Assembly (NCBI GenBank): GCA_946902875.1
Contig: OX336348.1
Span: 18,129,741 to 18,193,740 of the forward strand
Reading direction: 5' to 3'
DNA from: Nematopogon swammerdamellus
Taxonomy: Eukaryota; Arthropoda; Insecta; Lepidoptera; Adelidae
DNA: 64,000 bases
A program made the translations under genes and the position numbers. The notes beneath the pieces were generated by a model, which worked only from the letters and a program-made list of their open reading frames with translations, ran no database searches and was not told the origin of the DNA. Positions 63,591 to 64,000 of the stretch are shown piece by piece (within the stretch, counting starts at the first letter, position 1; every line of letters starts with the position of its first letter).

Positions 63591-64000
63591 CGTTACTAGT
63601 AACCGCCTCAAGTTTAGGCTCATTTGGTTGGTTCGGGCGAGTGCTCCATACTTCCACGAATACACTTGGTGACGAGAGTCTGATGATGGAGTCAGGAGTT
63701 GGACAGTGGAACTCTTCAACCGTTACTAGTAACCCCCTCGAGTTTGGGCTCATTTGGTTGGTTTGGACGAGTGTCCCATACTTCTACTAATACACTTGGT
63801 GATGAGGGTCTCATGATGGAGTCAGGTGGTGGGCAGTGGAACTCTTCAACCGTTACTAGTAACCCTCTCGAGTTTGGGCTCATTTAGTTGGTTTGGACGA
63901 GTGTCCCATACTTCTACTAATACACTTGGTGACGACGGTCTGATCATGGAGTCAGGAGATGGGCAGTGGTACTCTTCAACCGTTACTAGTAACCCCTTGA
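63552..64000. repeat. 130-bp tandem array, cut by window end
   Basis: Units starting GATGATGGAGTCAGGAG near 63552, 63682, 63812 and 63942 have a period of about 130 bp: GGACAGTGGAACTCTTCAAC, CGTTACTAGTAACC, TTTGGGCTCATTTGGTTGG, CCATACTTCTACTAATACAC. At least 3.4 copies; the array runs off the window. GGTTACTAGTAACG is a perfect palindrome in each unit. Confidence 0.95.

Overview
The window looks like a repeat-dense stretch of a lepidopteran (moth or butterfly) nuclear genome. The reasons are its AT-rich background with GC-rich islands, many 5'-truncated non-LTR retrotransposons ending in TTTATTTA- or TACAA-type tails, SINEs with tRNA-like and 5S-like heads, Bel/Pao and Ty3/Gypsy relics, spliced exons with GT..AG borders, and an insect muscle giant-protein gene. 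There are no bacterial operons, ribosome-binding sites or CRISPR arrays. Nearly every open frame of any length is a transposon relic or the by-product of a tandem repeat.

Layout. 1-9.7 kb: LINE fragments and copy 1 of a 2.9-kb non-coding repeat, split by a 3,249-bp TG...CA insertion that carries a homogeneous 65-bp minisatellite. 10.4-18.0 kb: two SINEs, then a LINE broken by a 5.09-kb DNA transposon with terminal inverted repeats and an 8-bp target duplication. That element keeps a two-exon THAP domain but is otherwise filled with about 40 copies of a 100-bp satellite arranged as a large palindrome. 18-25 kb: LINE ends, a Gypsy pol relic and a proline-rich repetitive ORF. 25-31 kb: a possible TATA/Inr promoter, an inverted 68-bp tandem array with a SINE inside it, and copy 2 of the 2.9-kb repeat. 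31-46 kb: a tandem array of roughly 570-bp units opened by three successive insertions: a 7.2-kb block with a Bel/Pao element, a 1.25-kb element with a BED finger, and a 3.57-kb element with CCCAAGTAAC termini.

46-50 kb: a GC-rich island with a short ORF, then at least three truncated non-LTR elements with a CCHC plus PD-(14)-D restriction-like endonuclease end (R4/Dong-like), sitting in TAA/TACTAA microsatellite. 51.3-52.3 kb: three convincing exons of a twitchin/projectin-type muscle gene (Ig then FnIII). 52.8-53.8 kb: a GC-rich 95-bp satellite. 54.6-61.8 kb: four LINE relics, including a nearly complete endonuclease-RT ORF and a CR1-like element with a coiled-coil/esterase-like ORF1. 62.1 kb: one orphan 84-bp exon of an unrecognised gene. 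63.4-64 kb: a repeat related in inverse orientation to 8.2-8.4 kb, expanded here into a 130-bp tandem array cut by the window end.

The genes do not form a pathway. The story is nested transposition, with repeated conversion of element interiors into inverted satellite arrays. The only clear host coding sequence is the muscle-protein exon group, plus the 62.1-kb exon. All family names come from motif recognition by eye; no alignment or database search was run.
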